A DNA stretch of 61,868 bases from Pararobbsia alpina (GCF_902859895.1 NZ_CADIKM010000029.1:1-61868), one strand, 5' to 3'; positions 37,947 to 47,404 are shown, numbered from the stretch's first letter. Numbers and translations: made by a program. The notes: generated by a model not told the origin, from the letters alone.

Positions 37947-39202
37947 TTCGATCTCTCCCGGATCCGAACTGAATCGATCAACAACGTGCCACCCTTGATT
38001 GCGAGCATTTCGTTGCATCCGTCCTCGATCATCGAAGCGCGCGCATCACGCATGAGCTTCTCGAGCGGGTACTCGCAGGCGACGCCATTGCCGCCGAATA
38101 TCTGGATGGCATCGCTCGCGACCTCGAGCGCGGTCTGCGTCGAGGTGATCTTGGTCGCGATGGAGCCTTGCAGGGCGGCAGCCGGAGCCGTCGCATTGAA
38201 CAGGTGCACGCGATGATTGAGTGCGCGTGCTGCCTCGACCTTGCGCATCATGTGAAACAGGCGATAGCGCACATTCTGGTGCTCGATAATCGGGACGCCG
38301 CCCTGCTTGCGTTGATGGGCATAGTCAAGTGCGAGCTCATAGGCGCGCCGCGCGGCACCGATCCAGACCGAACCCATCATCGCATTGGCCTCGCAGAGCA
38401 CGGCACAGAGGGCCTGGTCGTATGGCCGACCCGTTCCGGCGAGCAGGTGGTCGGCCGGCACGCGCACCTTGTCGAAGAATATTTCGCCTTGCGGCAGCGC
38501 GCGCTGACCCATCTTTTCGAGTGGCTTGCCGCGGGAGACACCCTTTGCATCCAGCGGCACCAGCACCACACAGTGCTTGTGCTCGCCGCTGCCGTCGTCG
38601 AAAGCTGCATATAACAAGCAAAGCTGGGCAACGGTGCCGTTCGATACCCAGGCTGACTTTTGTCCTTCCACGACAAAGGCGTCGCCATCGGGACGCACCA
38701 CGCAGTTGGGACGGCCATAGTCGCTGCCGGGTTGAGCGCACATCCGTCCGAAATCGAGCGTGTCGCTGCCGTGGTCCAGTTCGGTGATGCCCCAGCAGCC
38801 GATCCTGGACCCTTCGGGATAGCGTTCCAGCAACGCGGTCTTGCCAGTCGCATAGATGATCAGCCAAGGCAGCATGGAGGCGCCCAGCGAAATCGCGAGA
38901 CCGCCGTCGCCAGCACCCAGTTCCTCGAAGATCATCGGTATCAGTCTGCCGCGTTCGCCGTCTGGCATCTGCAACAAGGCCTCGAGCGGCAGGCCGAGCT
39001 TCGCGAATTCCGGGAAGATCTGCCAATAGGGAGAGTCCGGCGCAATCGCCGCAGCCGCCTTCATTCTGTCCAGCTTGACTCCCAGGGGCTCCATGACGGT
39101 CTGGGCAAACTTGCGCACATTGGTCTGGATGGTCTGTTCAATTTCGCTCAACGGCGCTTCGAAGCCGGTCAGTGGCACTGCCACCTGTTGTAAGCCCGCC
39201 AT
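37943..39202 (-). CDS. Acyl-CoA dehydrogenase
   Basis: An FAD-dependent dehydrogenase of 419 residues that introduces an alpha-beta double bond in an acyl-CoA. Visible are the flavin/substrate segment CWGITELDHGSDTLDF, SAWVSNGTVAQLCLLYAAF, and the C-terminal helical bundle with QIFGGNGVACEYPLEKLMRDARA. The usual catalytic Glu position cannot be assigned with certainty. GAGGAA precedes the ATG. It is the first gene of the four-gene minus-strand operon and is divergent from the LuxR gene. Confidence 0.93.
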   Translation of the reverse strand: MAGLQQVAVPLTGFEAPLSEIEQTIQTNVRKFAQTVMEPLGVKLDRMKAAAAIAPDSPYWQIFPEFAKLGLPLEALLQMPDGERGRLIPMIFEELGAGDGGLAISLGASMLPWLIIYATGKTALLERYPEGSRIGCWGITELDHGSDTLDFGRMCAQPGSDYGRPNCVVRPDGDAFVVEGQKSAWVSNGTVAQLCLLYAAFDDGSGEHKHCVVLVPLDAKGVSRGKPLEKMGQRALPQGEIFFDKVRVPADHLLAGTGRPYDQALCAVLCEANAMMGSVWIGAARRAYELALDYAHQRKQGGVPIIEHQNVRYRLFHMMRKVEAARALNHRVHLFNATAPAAALQGSIATKITSTQTALEVASDAIQIFGGNGVACEYPLEKLMRDARASMIEDGCNEMLAIKGGTLLIDSVRIRERSK

Positions 39203-39541
39203 TCAGTATTCCTCGCGGATAGAGTCACCGCGGATGCGGTCTTGATGTTCGTCGTCCATTATCGAAAGACACCCCGCTGCGGCCTATCCCCCGCGAGGGG
39301 CATGGGACGGGGGTAGTGGAAACCCGAAGAGACACTTTGGCCAGTTTTTTTGGTAGGAGCATTGAGGGATACTGACAACCCTGTTGGCATCGATCGACGC
39401 GTTGCGGCCCAATTCAAGGCTGATATGGATGGACCGCTTCATAGCCCCTCACTGCATAGCCCGACCCAAGACCCGCTTCGCACTCCGATCCATGGCCCGG
39501 TTCGCGGCCCGATGCCAGCCCGCCCCCCCGCAGGCCGGAAC
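39203..39541. other. Divergent region between acyl-CoA operon and LuxR gene
   Basis: 339 bases. Promoters for both directions must lie here. I see only a short CCCC-GCGA-GGGG palindrome (39289-39300). An open frame continuous with the LuxR gene extends back to a TTG at 39350. Its peptide is proline/histidine-rich and not LuxR-like. Confidence 0.55.
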
Positions 39542-42400
39542 ATGACCCCACTCCAGGATGCCCTGCCTTTTCTCAAGCCCAAGGTGACCCCGCCCCGGCG
39601 CAAGCTCGACGTGATCGGTCGCGAGCGGCTGATGGTCGACCAGATGGAAACGCGTCTGTTGACTGTGATGCGCGCGCCGGCCGGCTATGGCAAGACCACG
39701 CTCGCGCTCGCATGGGTGGACGCCTTGCGCGAACGCGGCGCCCGGGTCGCGTGGCTATCGCTCGACCCCGAAGACGACGATCCGCTGCGCTTCATGCACT
39801 ATGTGCTCCACGCGCTGGCTCACGCACTACCGCCGGTCGCCGGCACGACCGCGGGGCTCGTGATCCCGGACCGGATGAGCCCGATCGGCACGACAGCACA
39901 CGAATTGCTGGGAATCGTGTTGAACGGCGTGCTCGAGTACGGCGACGAACTGTATCTGTTCATCGACGACTTTCATCATCTCGCGAGTCCGGAAACCCAC
40001 GCGCTGTTGATCTCCTTGCTCCGGCACAGCCCCTCCAACTTCCATCTCGTATTCATCTCGCGCACGGGCCTCGCGCTGCCGCTGACGCGGCTGCAGACGC
40101 AGGGTCAGCTGCTCGAGGTCGATGCATCGGAGTTGCGTTTCACCACGGAGGAAACGGGCCGATTGCTGAGTGCGCATCAATTACCGTTGTACTACGCCGT
40201 GCCTCTCCAGACCCTCACCGACGGCTGGGCTGCCGCGCTGCGCCTGGCCATTCTCGCGTCGGAGTCGGCCCATTTGCCGCAAGCACCTCCCCCCTCACAC
40301 ACGTCGCTCGCGTATCACGCACCGCCCGCTGCGCACAGCGTGCTTTCGGAGCCCTACCCTGCCCTGTTCGAACGCATCACCGGGCTCGCACACGAAATGC
40401 TCGAGCAACTGCCGGCGGCCGAAGTGATTTTCCTGGAACAGGTCGCGGTGGCTGAGCGCCTTTGCGCGCCGCTTTGCGAGGCCCTGACGAGGACGGTCGG
40501 CAACCAGGCGATGCTCGAAACGCTCGAAGGCCGGCTGCTATTGACGCGCCTGACCGAGGAGGGTGACTGGTTCTCATGCCATCCGCTGTTGCGCGATGTA
40601 CTGATGGCACGCCTGCGCGCGGGCAACGATGCCGCCATCACCGAGCAACACCGGCGGGCGAGCCACTGGTATGCGGCGCAGTCATACTGGTCGGATGCCG
40701 TACGCCACGCGCTGCGCGCGGGCGATTCGGCGCAAGCAATCCGCTGGATCGACCACTGTGCGATGGGACTCGTCAAGCGGGGAGACCTGCTCACGCTGCT
40801 GGATTGGGAGACCCAGTTGCGCTCCGCGCTGATCGACTCACCACGCTCGCTGCGCCTTGCCATCACATGGGCGCACGTGCTGGGCGACGCATGCCCCGCG
40901 AACGTCCTTCTGCTCGATGCGATCGAAGCACAGGTGCAGGTGCGGGACCACGAAAAGATGCGGCAGCGAGGGCTGCCTGTCACCCCCTCTTCCGTAACGG
41001 ACGCCGAGACTCCACGAAGCCACGAGCCCCCTATCGCGGTCGAGGGGACGCGCATCGCGTGGGAATGCAAGGTCGCGCGTGCCATCGCGCTCGCCCAGGA
41101 CGATCGTGTCACCGCGGCCTGGCAGCTCGCGTCCGAGTGCCTGCCGGCGCCGGACAATGACGCCTGGATGATCAATTCGGTATACAACGTGCTGATGTTC
41201 ACCCATTGGCGCGCACGCCGCTGGCCGGACTTCTACGCGACGCCGAATCTTCCCTATCGGCCCGATGAACACGAGGGCAACATCTTCAGCTCGATCTACC
41301 GGCTGACCTTGCGGGGTGGCGGCGAACTCGAGCAGCTGCAAACCGGTGCGGCCCGGCGCCACTTGATCGAGGCGATGCAGCTTGGCGAAACGCATACCGG
41401 CATCCTGTCGCTGCCGACCACACTACCGGCCTGCCTTCTTGCCAACCTCGAGTACGAGCGCGGCGAACTGGACCTCGCCGCCCAATTGCTGGAGGGCCGG
41501 CTGCCGATCATCCGGATGTCGGGCTTCGGCGACGCGATTCGTACCGCGTATAGAGTCTGCGCACGCATCGAATTCCGGCAAGGTCGGGCTGAGAATGCTT
41601 ACGCGTTGCTCGAGCAAGGTGAATCGCTTGCGCGGGTGCTTGGACTCGCGCGGCTCGAAATCGCCCTGCTCTATGAGCACGAGCGCCTGTTGCTGCAGAG
41701 CAATCGGCTCTGGGAAGCCCAGGCCTGCGTGCAGCGCATCGCGCTGGCCGCGGACGCCGTCGCTGCGGCGGTGGCAACACCCCCTGACGCGCCCCTCACC
41801 GACGCAATCGGCACCCTGTCCAGGCTTTCACGCGCGCATCTCGATCTGGCCGAAGGCCGTGTGTCCGAGGCCGCGTCATGTTTCGAAGAGCAGGTTCGGC
41901 ATGCCGTGGAACGTGGCGACTACCAGCTCGCATTGCAATGCGGGGGATCGCTGGCTCTCGCAAAGGCCGCGCAAGCGGATATCCCCGCGGCGCACACAGC
42001 CCTGGCCGCCTGTATCGAACTCGCCGCGCCGGCGGATTTCCGTTCAAGCGTGCTCGACCAGGGTCCCGCCATGCATGGATTGCTCAAGTCGCTGTTCGGC
42101 GCCGCGGTGGCGAGTTCGCTTTCGCCAGCCGCAAAGGCTTTTCTCGGCACCCTGGTTGCGACCTCGGCGGACGGCGCGAAATCGGACACGCCAGCATCAG
42201 ACGTCGTGCTGAGCGCGCGCGAGCGGGACATCCTCATGCTGCTCGCCGAAGAGAAATCCAATAAGGAAATATCGCGAATGCTGAATATCGCGCCTGAAAC
42301 GGTCAAATCCCACATCAAGCATATTTTTGGCAAGCTCGATGTGAACAGGCGCGCCCACGCGGTCAGGCGTGCGCAATCGCTGCTACTGCTGCCCGCCTAG
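39542..42400 (+). CDS. MalT-type LuxR family regulator (LAL/STAND ATPase)
   Basis: A large signal-transducing activator, 952 residues from ATG 39542. In-frame starts at 39425 (ATG) and 39350 (TTG) would add up to 64 low-complexity residues. The N-terminal STAND ATPase has Walker A RAPAGYGKTTLALAW and Walker B ELYLFIDDFHHL, with a winged-helix/TPR-like middle domain. The C-terminal LuxR helix-turn-helix reads LSARERDILMLLAEEKSNKE, then ISRMLNIAPETVKSHIKHIF. These proteins bind ATP and an inducer, oligomerise and activate nearby promoters. The divergent acyl-CoA operon is the natural target. The insert APPPSHTSLAYHAPPAAHS around residue 250 is unusual and may be a flexible loop. Confidence 0.92.
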   Translation: MTPLQDALPFLKPKVTPPRRKLDVIGRERLMVDQMETRLLTVMRAPAGYGKTTLALAWVDALRERGARVAWLSLDPEDDDPLRFMHYVLHALAHALPPVAGTTAGLVIPDRMSPIGTTAHELLGIVLNGVLEYGDELYLFIDDFHHLASPETHALLISLLRHSPSNFHLVFISRTGLALPLTRLQTQGQLLEVDASELRFTTEETGRLLSAHQLPLYYAVPLQTLTDGWAAALRLAILASESAHLPQAPPPSHTSLAYHAPPAAHSVLSEPYPALFERITGLAHEMLEQLPAAEVIFLEQVAVAERLCAPLCEALTRTVGNQAMLETLEGRLLLTRLTEEGDWFSCHPLLRDVLMARLRAGNDAAITEQHRRASHWYAAQSYWSDAVRHALRAGDSAQAIRWIDHCAMGLVKRGDLLTLLDWETQLRSALIDSPRSLRLAITWAHVLGDACPANVLLLDAIEAQVQVRDHEKMRQRGLPVTPSSVTDAETPRSHEPPIAVEGTRIAWECKVARAIALAQDDRVTAAWQLASECLPAPDNDAWMINSVYNVLMFTHWRARRWPDFYATPNLPYRPDEHEGNIFSSIYRLTLRGGGELEQLQTGAARRHLIEAMQLGETHTGILSLPTTLPACLLANLEYERGELDLAAQLLEGRLPIIRMSGFGDAIRTAYRVCARIEFRQGRAENAYALLEQGESLARVLGLARLEIALLYEHERLLLQSNRLWEAQACVQRIALAADAVAAAVATPPDAPLTDAIGTLSRLSRAHLDLAEGRVSEAASCFEEQVRHAVERGDYQLALQCGGSLALAKAAQADIPAAHTALAACIELAAPADFRSSVLDQGPAMHGLLKSLFGAAVASSLSPAAKAFLGTLVATSADGAKSDTPASDVVLSARERDILMLLAEEKSNKEISRMLNIAPETVKSHIKHIFGKLDVNRRAHAVRRAQSLLLLPA

Positions 42401-42473
42401 CCGAGGAGGCTGCCAGCATGGCTCGCGGACGTCGCACAGGCCTGCAAGGCGTGACGCGCGAGAGGTCGCGAAC

Positions 42474-42500
42474 GGCCACACGATGAGACATCGCGTGGCC
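42474..42500. terminator. Hairpin between convergent LuxR and porin genes
   Basis: GGCCACACGATG pairs with CATCGCGTGGCC, 12 bp with one mismatch and a 3-base loop. It is placed between two convergent stops (42400 and 42528). There is no long U-tract. Confidence 0.5.
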
Positions 42501-42527
42501 ATTCGGTTCAAGTGACTACGTTCGTTT

Positions 42528-43703
42528 TTAGAATTGCGTCACGATACCCGCGAAGACACCCGTCTGCGTACCGCCATAGTTTGGATTGGTGCGGAAGTTC
42601 GAAGCGCCGCTGGCCGGATCGTCGTTGACGTTCGCACCGTACGGATCGGTATAGCCATCGCCGAGGCCGACGTTGGACGTCGAGCTGTTGCGGACTGCGC
42701 CGACTTCCGAATAGAGAAAGGTGCGCTTGGACAGCGCATACGTGCCGCCGAGCGTGAACAGCGTCGCGTTGCCGTTACCGTTGTTCGCGTTCGCGTGATA
42801 GACCGCGGCCGTGAAGGACGCCGCAGTCGTTGCCTGCCAGAGCGCGCCGAGCCACTCATGATCGAGTGCCGTCGGCAGTGTGACGCCGCCCGGCAGGGCC
42901 GTCGGCGTGTCGGATCCGAAATAGCCCTGGTTCGATGCCTGCGGCGCGGCGAGGTGCTGGTAGCCGACATAGACCTTGACCGGACCGACCGAGTAGTTCA
43001 TGCCCGCCATCAGCGAGCGCGAATTCACGTAGACATTGTCGAACTCGCCATTGCTGTCGCGGATTTCGTCGTAGATCGCCATCAATTCCATCGGGCCCGT
43101 CTCATAGGTGATCTCGATACCGTCCGAACGGCCTTGCGCGCCACCGAGCTGGCCCGGACCGCTGCCCGGGTTGCCGCTGTTCCAGGTCGTGCTGTTGGTC
43201 AGATCGTATTGGCCCTTCAATGTGAGACCGCCCCATTTCGGCGACGTGTATTCGAAGCCGTTCGAGGCAAGCGACCAGTTGCGGCCCCGTACCAGCGTGA
43301 CAATGCTGTACTCCTGCATGAGTTGCGGATCGAGGTCGAAGCTGTCCTGCTGGATTTCGTATTCACCCATGCGGCCGACTTTGAACGTACCCCATACCGG
43401 ATTCGTCAGGCCGACGGTCGCTTGCCGGTCGAACAGGTTGCCGGACAGCGCGCCCGACAGCGTGCTGAAGCCCGACTCGAGCGTGAAGATGGCCTGCGTT
43501 CCACCGCCGAGATCTTCCGTGCCCTTGATGCCAAAGCGAGAGGGCGCCCAGTTCCCCGTCGCTGCGCCAAACAGCGAGCCTTTGGCCAGGCCCGACTCGA
43601 ACTGGAGACCGTTGTCGATCTGCCCGTAGAGCGTCACGCTGCCGTCGGCAAACGCAAGCGCGGACGATGCCATCAGCGGCACGAGCAAGAGATACTTCTT
43701 CAT
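42528..43703 (-). CDS. Gram-negative porin (OmpC/Omp32-like trimeric porin)
   Basis: An outer-membrane porin of 391 residues. The signal peptide is KKYLLLVPLMASSALAFA, and the mature chain begins DGSVTLYGQIDNGLQFESG as in betaproteobacterial porins. Typical strands follow (SRFGIKGTEDLGGGTQAIF, FDRQATVGLTNPVWGTFKVGR) and the chain ends in Phe (GVFAGIVTQF), the BAM recognition signal. It carries a Gly/Asn/Pro-rich stretch (GNPGSGPGQLGG) in an external loop. SD GGGGAAG lies upstream. The gene is monocistronic. Confidence 0.95.
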   Translation of the reverse strand: MKKYLLLVPLMASSALAFADGSVTLYGQIDNGLQFESGLAKGSLFGAATGNWAPSRFGIKGTEDLGGGTQAIFTLESGFSTLSGALSGNLFDRQATVGLTNPVWGTFKVGRMGEYEIQQDSFDLDPQLMQEYSIVTLVRGRNWSLASNGFEYTSPKWGGLTLKGQYDLTNSTTWNSGNPGSGPGQLGGAQGRSDGIEITYETGPMELMAIYDEIRDSNGEFDNVYVNSRSLMAGMNYSVGPVKVYVGYQHLAAPQASNQGYFGSDTPTALPGGVTLPTALDHEWLGALWQATTAASFTAAVYHANANNGNGNATLFTLGGTYALSKRTFLYSEVGAVRNSSTSNVGLGDGYTDPYGANVNDDPASGASNFRTNPNYGGTQTGVFAGIVTQF

Positions 43704-44473
43704 GAGTCAACTTCCCCTGTAATTCCGATTTCGTTAATTAATAAAAAAACAACACACAAAAAATCATCGATCGCCACACTGAAGTGCAGTGATGTTTCTA
43801 CGCAACTGGCTTTAAAAAACAAATTGCCACAATTTGATTTCGAGGTAATAGGCGCAGCGAGTTGGTATAGGTATTTCGTGCATGTTTGATCAGTGCGGAT
43901 TGCAACAAAGTCGAGACCCGGCTCGTGAGCGAGAACCACTACAGTTACTGGAGAGCCGCGGCCAGCGGTGCGCTGGAGCGATGCGTGTTCGAGGCGAGCC
44001 CCGTCGACACATGTTGCGGCCTGTTCGGTTGTGCTCTCGCGGCCTGACGTTCGTGCGCGCCATTTACCGCGCCGAAATAAAAATGTAAGGATTATCGAAG
44101 CTAATAGATTCGCCTCACCAATCCCCAGAGCTTTGCGAAAACTACCATTATCAAAAATCCGCGAGAACATCATATTTCGTTTTTCGTGTTCTCAAATTTG
44201 AAGCATAGGGAATATTGAAATGCTGTAGACACAGGGCGGGCGATGAGCCCATCTCACGGGCATCCTTGTCCGCCTCACCCTGAACATTCGCTCGCCTCGA
44301 TCCCGCCACGCACGCATACTGTGCCCACAGCCACGCTCGTCGTGCTGCCGTCCAAGCGTGCGTCAACGTCGAATGGCGTCTCCCCGCGCGATGCCGGCAG
44401 GACCGATGGACCGGTTGTGTCCTTGCCCATGCCAGAGTCTTGGCTACCCCGACTTCTTTTTTGGAGCGACGCA
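43704..44473. other. AT-rich intergenic region between porin and GlsB-like genes
   Basis: 770 bases without a gene. The porin leader is AT-rich with an A7 run at 43743-43749. A perfect 7-base inverted repeat GAGAACA/TGTTCTC lies at 44163-44193. No RNA gene could be recognised. Confidence 0.6.
44163..44193. repeat. Inverted repeat GAGAACA/TGTTCTC
   Basis: Perfect 7-base arms, 17-base T-rich centre, in the AT-rich space upstream of the GlsB-like gene. It may be a regulator site or a hairpin. Confidence 0.5.
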
Positions 44474-44743
44474 ATGGAACCCGTTTCGCATGGCATCATT
44501 TTCTGGCTGATCATCGGCGGCGTTGCTGGAGCACTCGCCGGCCGCATCGTTCATGGCGGTGGATTCGGCATCCTCATGGATATCGTCGTCGGCATTGTCG
44601 GTGCATTCATTGGCGGCTGGCTTGGCGGTGTGCTTGGAATACACCTGGGAAGCGGCATCATCGGTTCGTTGCTGACCGCCTTGATCGGCGCGGTCGTCCT
44701 GCTTGCGATCCTGCGGCTGTTCAGTCGAGGGCGAGCGAGTTAG
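44474..44743 (+). CDS. GlsB/YeaQ/YmgE family membrane stress protein
   Basis: A small inner-membrane protein of 89 residues, glycine-rich, with three hydrophobic segments (IIFWLIIGGVAGALAGRIV, IVVGIVGAFIGGWLGGVLG and LLTALIGAVVLLAILRLFS). This is the transglycosylase-associated/GlsB pattern. The family is linked to envelope and general stress, but the molecular role is unknown. The start at 44474 has GGAG seven bases upstream; longer in-frame extensions are not conserved. A good terminator follows. Confidence 0.92.
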   Translation: MEPVSHGIIFWLIIGGVAGALAGRIVHGGGFGILMDIVVGIVGAFIGGWLGGVLGIHLGSGIIGSLLTALIGAVVLLAILRLFSRGRAS

Positions 44744-44807
44744 GGAATCGGATCCGACATCCGGCCATCCCGGGAAAAGCACATTCGCTGTTGAGCGATG
44801 CTTCGGG

Positions 44808-44842
44808 AGCGAAAAGTCGCTGCAAGGCGGCTTTTCGCTTTT
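44808..44842 (+). terminator. Rho-independent terminator after GlsB-like gene
   Basis: The stem is GCGAAAAGTCGC/GCGGCTTTTCGC (12 bp with one G-U pair), with a 6-base loop, followed by TTTT. It isolates the small stress gene from the downstream cluster. Confidence 0.8.
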
Positions 44843-44994
44843 GAGGTGAGCCGGTCACGTGCCCGAGGCACCTCAACAGTCCGACAGAACGTTCCACCAT
44901 TGCATCAAACAGCCGACCCGCCCTTTCACCTGGCGCGCGGATGCTATTGCTCGCCCCCTCTCAAACACCCACTAAGGGTAAATCCCCCTATTCG

Positions 44995-45023
44995 TTGCAT
45001 TTCTGTCCCGCTCATAATAAAAA
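44995..45023 (+). promoter_or_regulatory. Tentative promoter of the amidase-imidase cluster
   Basis: TTGCAT (44995-45000), a 17-base spacer, and TAAAAA (45018-45023). TAATAA at 45015 gives a better -10 but a spacer of only 14. The region is distinctly AT-rich against its surroundings and sits just before the candidate GntR site. Confidence 0.35.
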
Positions 45024-45026
45024 TGA

Positions 45027-45046
45027 ATGTTGTTGACGACATACAT
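45027..45046. promoter_or_regulatory. Candidate GntR operator before the amidase gene
   Basis: A partial palindrome with outer ATGT/ACAT. Inside it, TTGTTGACGA (45030-45039) matches the FadR-subfamily consensus TNGTNNACNA. It lies just after the tentative -10, 27 bases before the ATG. The likely binder is the double-HTH GntR protein at the end of the cluster. Confidence 0.4.
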
Positions 45047-45072
45047 TTATAACTCAGACGAAGCCAGAGCCG

Positions 45073-46425
45073 ATGCCCTCCTCTTGTCTTACCGCTGCCG
45101 CGCTCTCGCGCGCTTATGCCGCTGGCGCGGCCGATCCCGTCGCGATAGCAGAAGCCGCACTGTCTAAAGCGCTCGCCGCACCCACGGTCTTTCTCACGAC
45201 CACGCCCGAGCGCGCGCGTAGCGAAGCCGCCGCTTCGGCACGGCGCTGGCGCGAAGGCCGGCCGCTGAGTGCGCTCGATGGTGTGCCGGTCGCGTGGAAA
45301 GATCTCTTCGATGTCGCCGGCACCGTCACCACTGCCGGCTCCGCGGTGTTCGCCGCACACCCACCCGCTCGCGACGACGCGCTTCTGGTTGCCGCTGGCA
45401 CGCGCGCGGGGATGGTCTGCATCGGCAAGACAGGGTTGAGCGAGTTCGCCTATTCGGGTCTCGGCCTCAATCCCCATTTCGGCACGGCCACGAATCCTGC
45501 TCTCGAAGGGGGTAGACGCGCGCCGGGTGGTTCATCGTCGGGCGCGGCGATCGCCGTGGCAACGGGCATCGTGCCGATCGCGGTCGGCACCGATACCGGC
45601 GGTTCGATCCGCGTGCCGTCCGCGTTCAACGGCCTGACCGGTTACCGCGCGAGCGGGGCGCGCTACTCGCGCGAGGGCATGGTCGCCTTGTCGGCGACGC
45701 TCGACACTTGCGGGCCGCTCGCCGCGAATGTCTCGGACTGCATTGCATTCGACGCTGCCATACGCGCCATCCAGCCGCCATCGGCGACCGATGCCAGCGC
45801 GTTCGCCGGCACGCGTTTTATCGTCGATCCGAATCTGTTCGAGCGCTATGCGGTCACGCCGGCTGTCGGCGAAAACTTCGAACGCTTCGTCGCGCGTCTC
45901 GAAGAAGCGGGCGCGGTGGTCGAGCGAAAACCGCTCGCCGTACTCGCCGCCGTGAGCGATCTGGTTCGCAACCAAGGCTGGCTCGGTGGACTCGAGGCGT
46001 TTGCGGTGCATCGTGCCTTGCTCGACTCGCCGGACGCCACGCGGATCGATCCGCGCGTGCGTGCTCGCCTTGAAGCGAATCGCTCCGTGCCGGCCGAGCG
46101 GATCGGCTTGCTCATCGCGCGACGCGCAGAGCTGATCTCGGCCTTCGCCAGGGAAACCGCCGGCGCGACTCTTGTCATGCCGACAGTCGCTCATGTTGCG
46201 CCACTGCTCGGGCCGCTCGACGCCGATCCCGAGTTGTTCGCGCGGGTGAACCTGCAGACGCTTGCCATGACCATGCTTGGCAGTTTCCTCGATACCCCTG
46301 CGGTCGCGATGCCGTCCGGTATCGATGCCGACGGCCTGTCGACCAGCGTGCAAATCATGCGACCCCAAGGCGACGACGACGCGCTGTTGCGCATCGCCGC
46401 GGCGCTCGAAACAAAGGGGCTTTGA
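45073..46425 (+). CDS. Amidase signature family enzyme (candidate half-amidase)
   Basis: Hydrolyses an amide to acid and ammonia. It has 450 residues with the complete Ser-cisSer-Lys triad at family spacing: Lys76 (VPVAWKDLFD), Ser154 (PGGSSSGAA) and Ser178 (GTDTGGSIR). Length and sequence resemble AtzF/GatA-related enzymes, but it lacks the extra C-terminal domain of allophanate hydrolase. There is no signal peptide, so it is cytosolic. It is the first gene of a nine-gene cluster, 63 bases before an enzyme resembling cyclic imide hydrolases. By analogy with the known imidase plus half-amidase route, it may hydrolyse the half-amide product. That role is inferred from context. Confidence 0.9.
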   Translation: MPSSCLTAAALSRAYAAGAADPVAIAEAALSKALAAPTVFLTTTPERARSEAAASARRWREGRPLSALDGVPVAWKDLFDVAGTVTTAGSAVFAAHPPARDDALLVAAGTRAGMVCIGKTGLSEFAYSGLGLNPHFGTATNPALEGGRRAPGGSSSGAAIAVATGIVPIAVGTDTGGSIRVPSAFNGLTGYRASGARYSREGMVALSATLDTCGPLAANVSDCIAFDAAIRAIQPPSATDASAFAGTRFIVDPNLFERYAVTPAVGENFERFVARLEEAGAVVERKPLAVLAAVSDLVRNQGWLGGLEAFAVHRALLDSPDATRIDPRVRARLEANRSVPAERIGLLIARRAELISAFARETAGATLVMPTVAHVAPLLGPLDADPELFARVNLQTLAMTMLGSFLDTPAVAMPSGIDADGLSTSVQIMRPQGDDDALLRIAAALETKGL

Positions 46426-46488
46426 CGACACCCGCACGCGCCATTCGCAAACCATTTCGCTGCATATTCAACCGAAGGAGAAACAAAG

Positions 46489-47373
46489 ATGGCCAAGGAA
46501 ATCCTGGTGGCATTCGGCATTGACGTGGACGCCGTGGCCGGCTGGCTCGGCTCGTACAGTGGTGAAGATTCACCGGACGATATCTCGCGTGGCTTGTTCG
46601 CCGGCGAGATCGGATCCATGCGCCTGCTCAAGCTCTTCGAGCGCGAAAAGATCAAGACGACCTGGTTTATCCCCGGTCATTCGATCGAGACTTTTCCCGA
46701 GCAGATGAAAGCCGTGGCCGATGCGGGTCACGAGATCGGCATTCACGGCTACAGCCACGAAAACCCGATTGCGATGACGCCCGAGCAGGAAGAAGCGGTG
46801 CTCGACCGAAGCATCGAACTGGTGACGCAACTGTCCGGGAAACGTCCGACCGGCTATGTGGCGCCGTGGTGGGAATTCAGTCCGGTATCGAATGAACTGC
46901 TGGTCAAGAAGGGCATCAAGTACGACCACAGCCTGATGCACAACGACTTTTCCCCGTACTACGTGCGCGTGGGCGACACCTGGACCAAGATCGACTACAG
47001 CAAGCATCCGAGCACCTGGATGAAGCCGCTCGTGCGCGGCAAGGAAACCGATCTGGTGGAGATTCCGGCCAACTGGTATCTCGACGATCTGCCGCCGATG
47101 ATGTTCATCAAGAAGTCGCCGAATAGCCATGGCTTCGTCAACCCGCGTGACATCGAGGAAATGTGGCGTGACCAGTTCGACTGGATGTATCGCGAGCACG
47201 ACGAATATGCCGTGTTCCCGATCACGATCCATCCCGATGTCTCAGGCCGTCCGCAAGTGCTGTTGATGCTCGAACGGCTGATCAAGTATTTCCGCTCGCA
47301 TGAAGGCGTGCGGTTCTGCACCTGCAATGAAATCGCCGACGACTTCCTCGCCCGCCACCCGCGCGGGAAATAA
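46489..47373 (+). CDS. CE4-fold hydrolase (polysaccharide deacetylase family), candidate cyclic imide hydrolase
   Basis: A cytosolic metal-dependent hydrolase of 294 residues with the polysaccharide-deacetylase fold but no signal peptide. Metal and catalytic motifs are GIDVDAVAG (Asp12, Asp14), [13 protein letters not shown] (His86, His90), the [11 protein letters not shown] loop and [11 protein letters not shown] near the end. Cell-wall deacetylases are normally exported, whereas cytosolic members with this layout include PuuE allantoinase and the about 293-residue cyclic imide hydrolase (imidase) of Pseudomonas. Length and the [17 protein letters not shown] opening fit the latter best, from memory. 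It would open a cyclic imide to a half-amide for the upstream amidase. The strong ribosome site (AAGGAGAA) suggests high expression. Confidence 0.85.
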   Translation: MAKEILVAFGIDVDAVAGWLGSYSGEDSPDDISRGLFAGEIGSMRLLKLFEREKIKTTWFIPGHSIETFPEQMKAVADAGHEIGIHGYSHENPIAMTPEQEEAVLDRSIELVTQLSGKRPTGYVAPWWEFSPVSNELLVKKGIKYDHSLMHNDFSPYYVRVGDTWTKIDYSKHPSTWMKPLVRGKETDLVEIPANWYLDDLPPMMFIKKSPNSHGFVNPRDIEEMWRDQFDWMYREHDEYAVFPITIHPDVSGRPQVLLMLERLIKYFRSHEGVRFCTCNEIADDFLARHPRGK

Positions 47374-47404
47374 TCGCTGTCCGCCACCCAAGGAGAGACC
47401 AATA

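Larger units (their letters stand above)
44744..45072. other. Region between GlsB-like gene and imide cluster
   Basis: 329 bases holding the terminator at 44808-44842, then the promoter and candidate operator of the amidase-led cluster. No gene is seen. Confidence 0.7.

Noticed and set aside
43882-44201. Short plus-strand frames between porin and the GlsB-like gene
   Set aside because: No ribosome site, no conserved motif, and the base composition there is non-coding in character.
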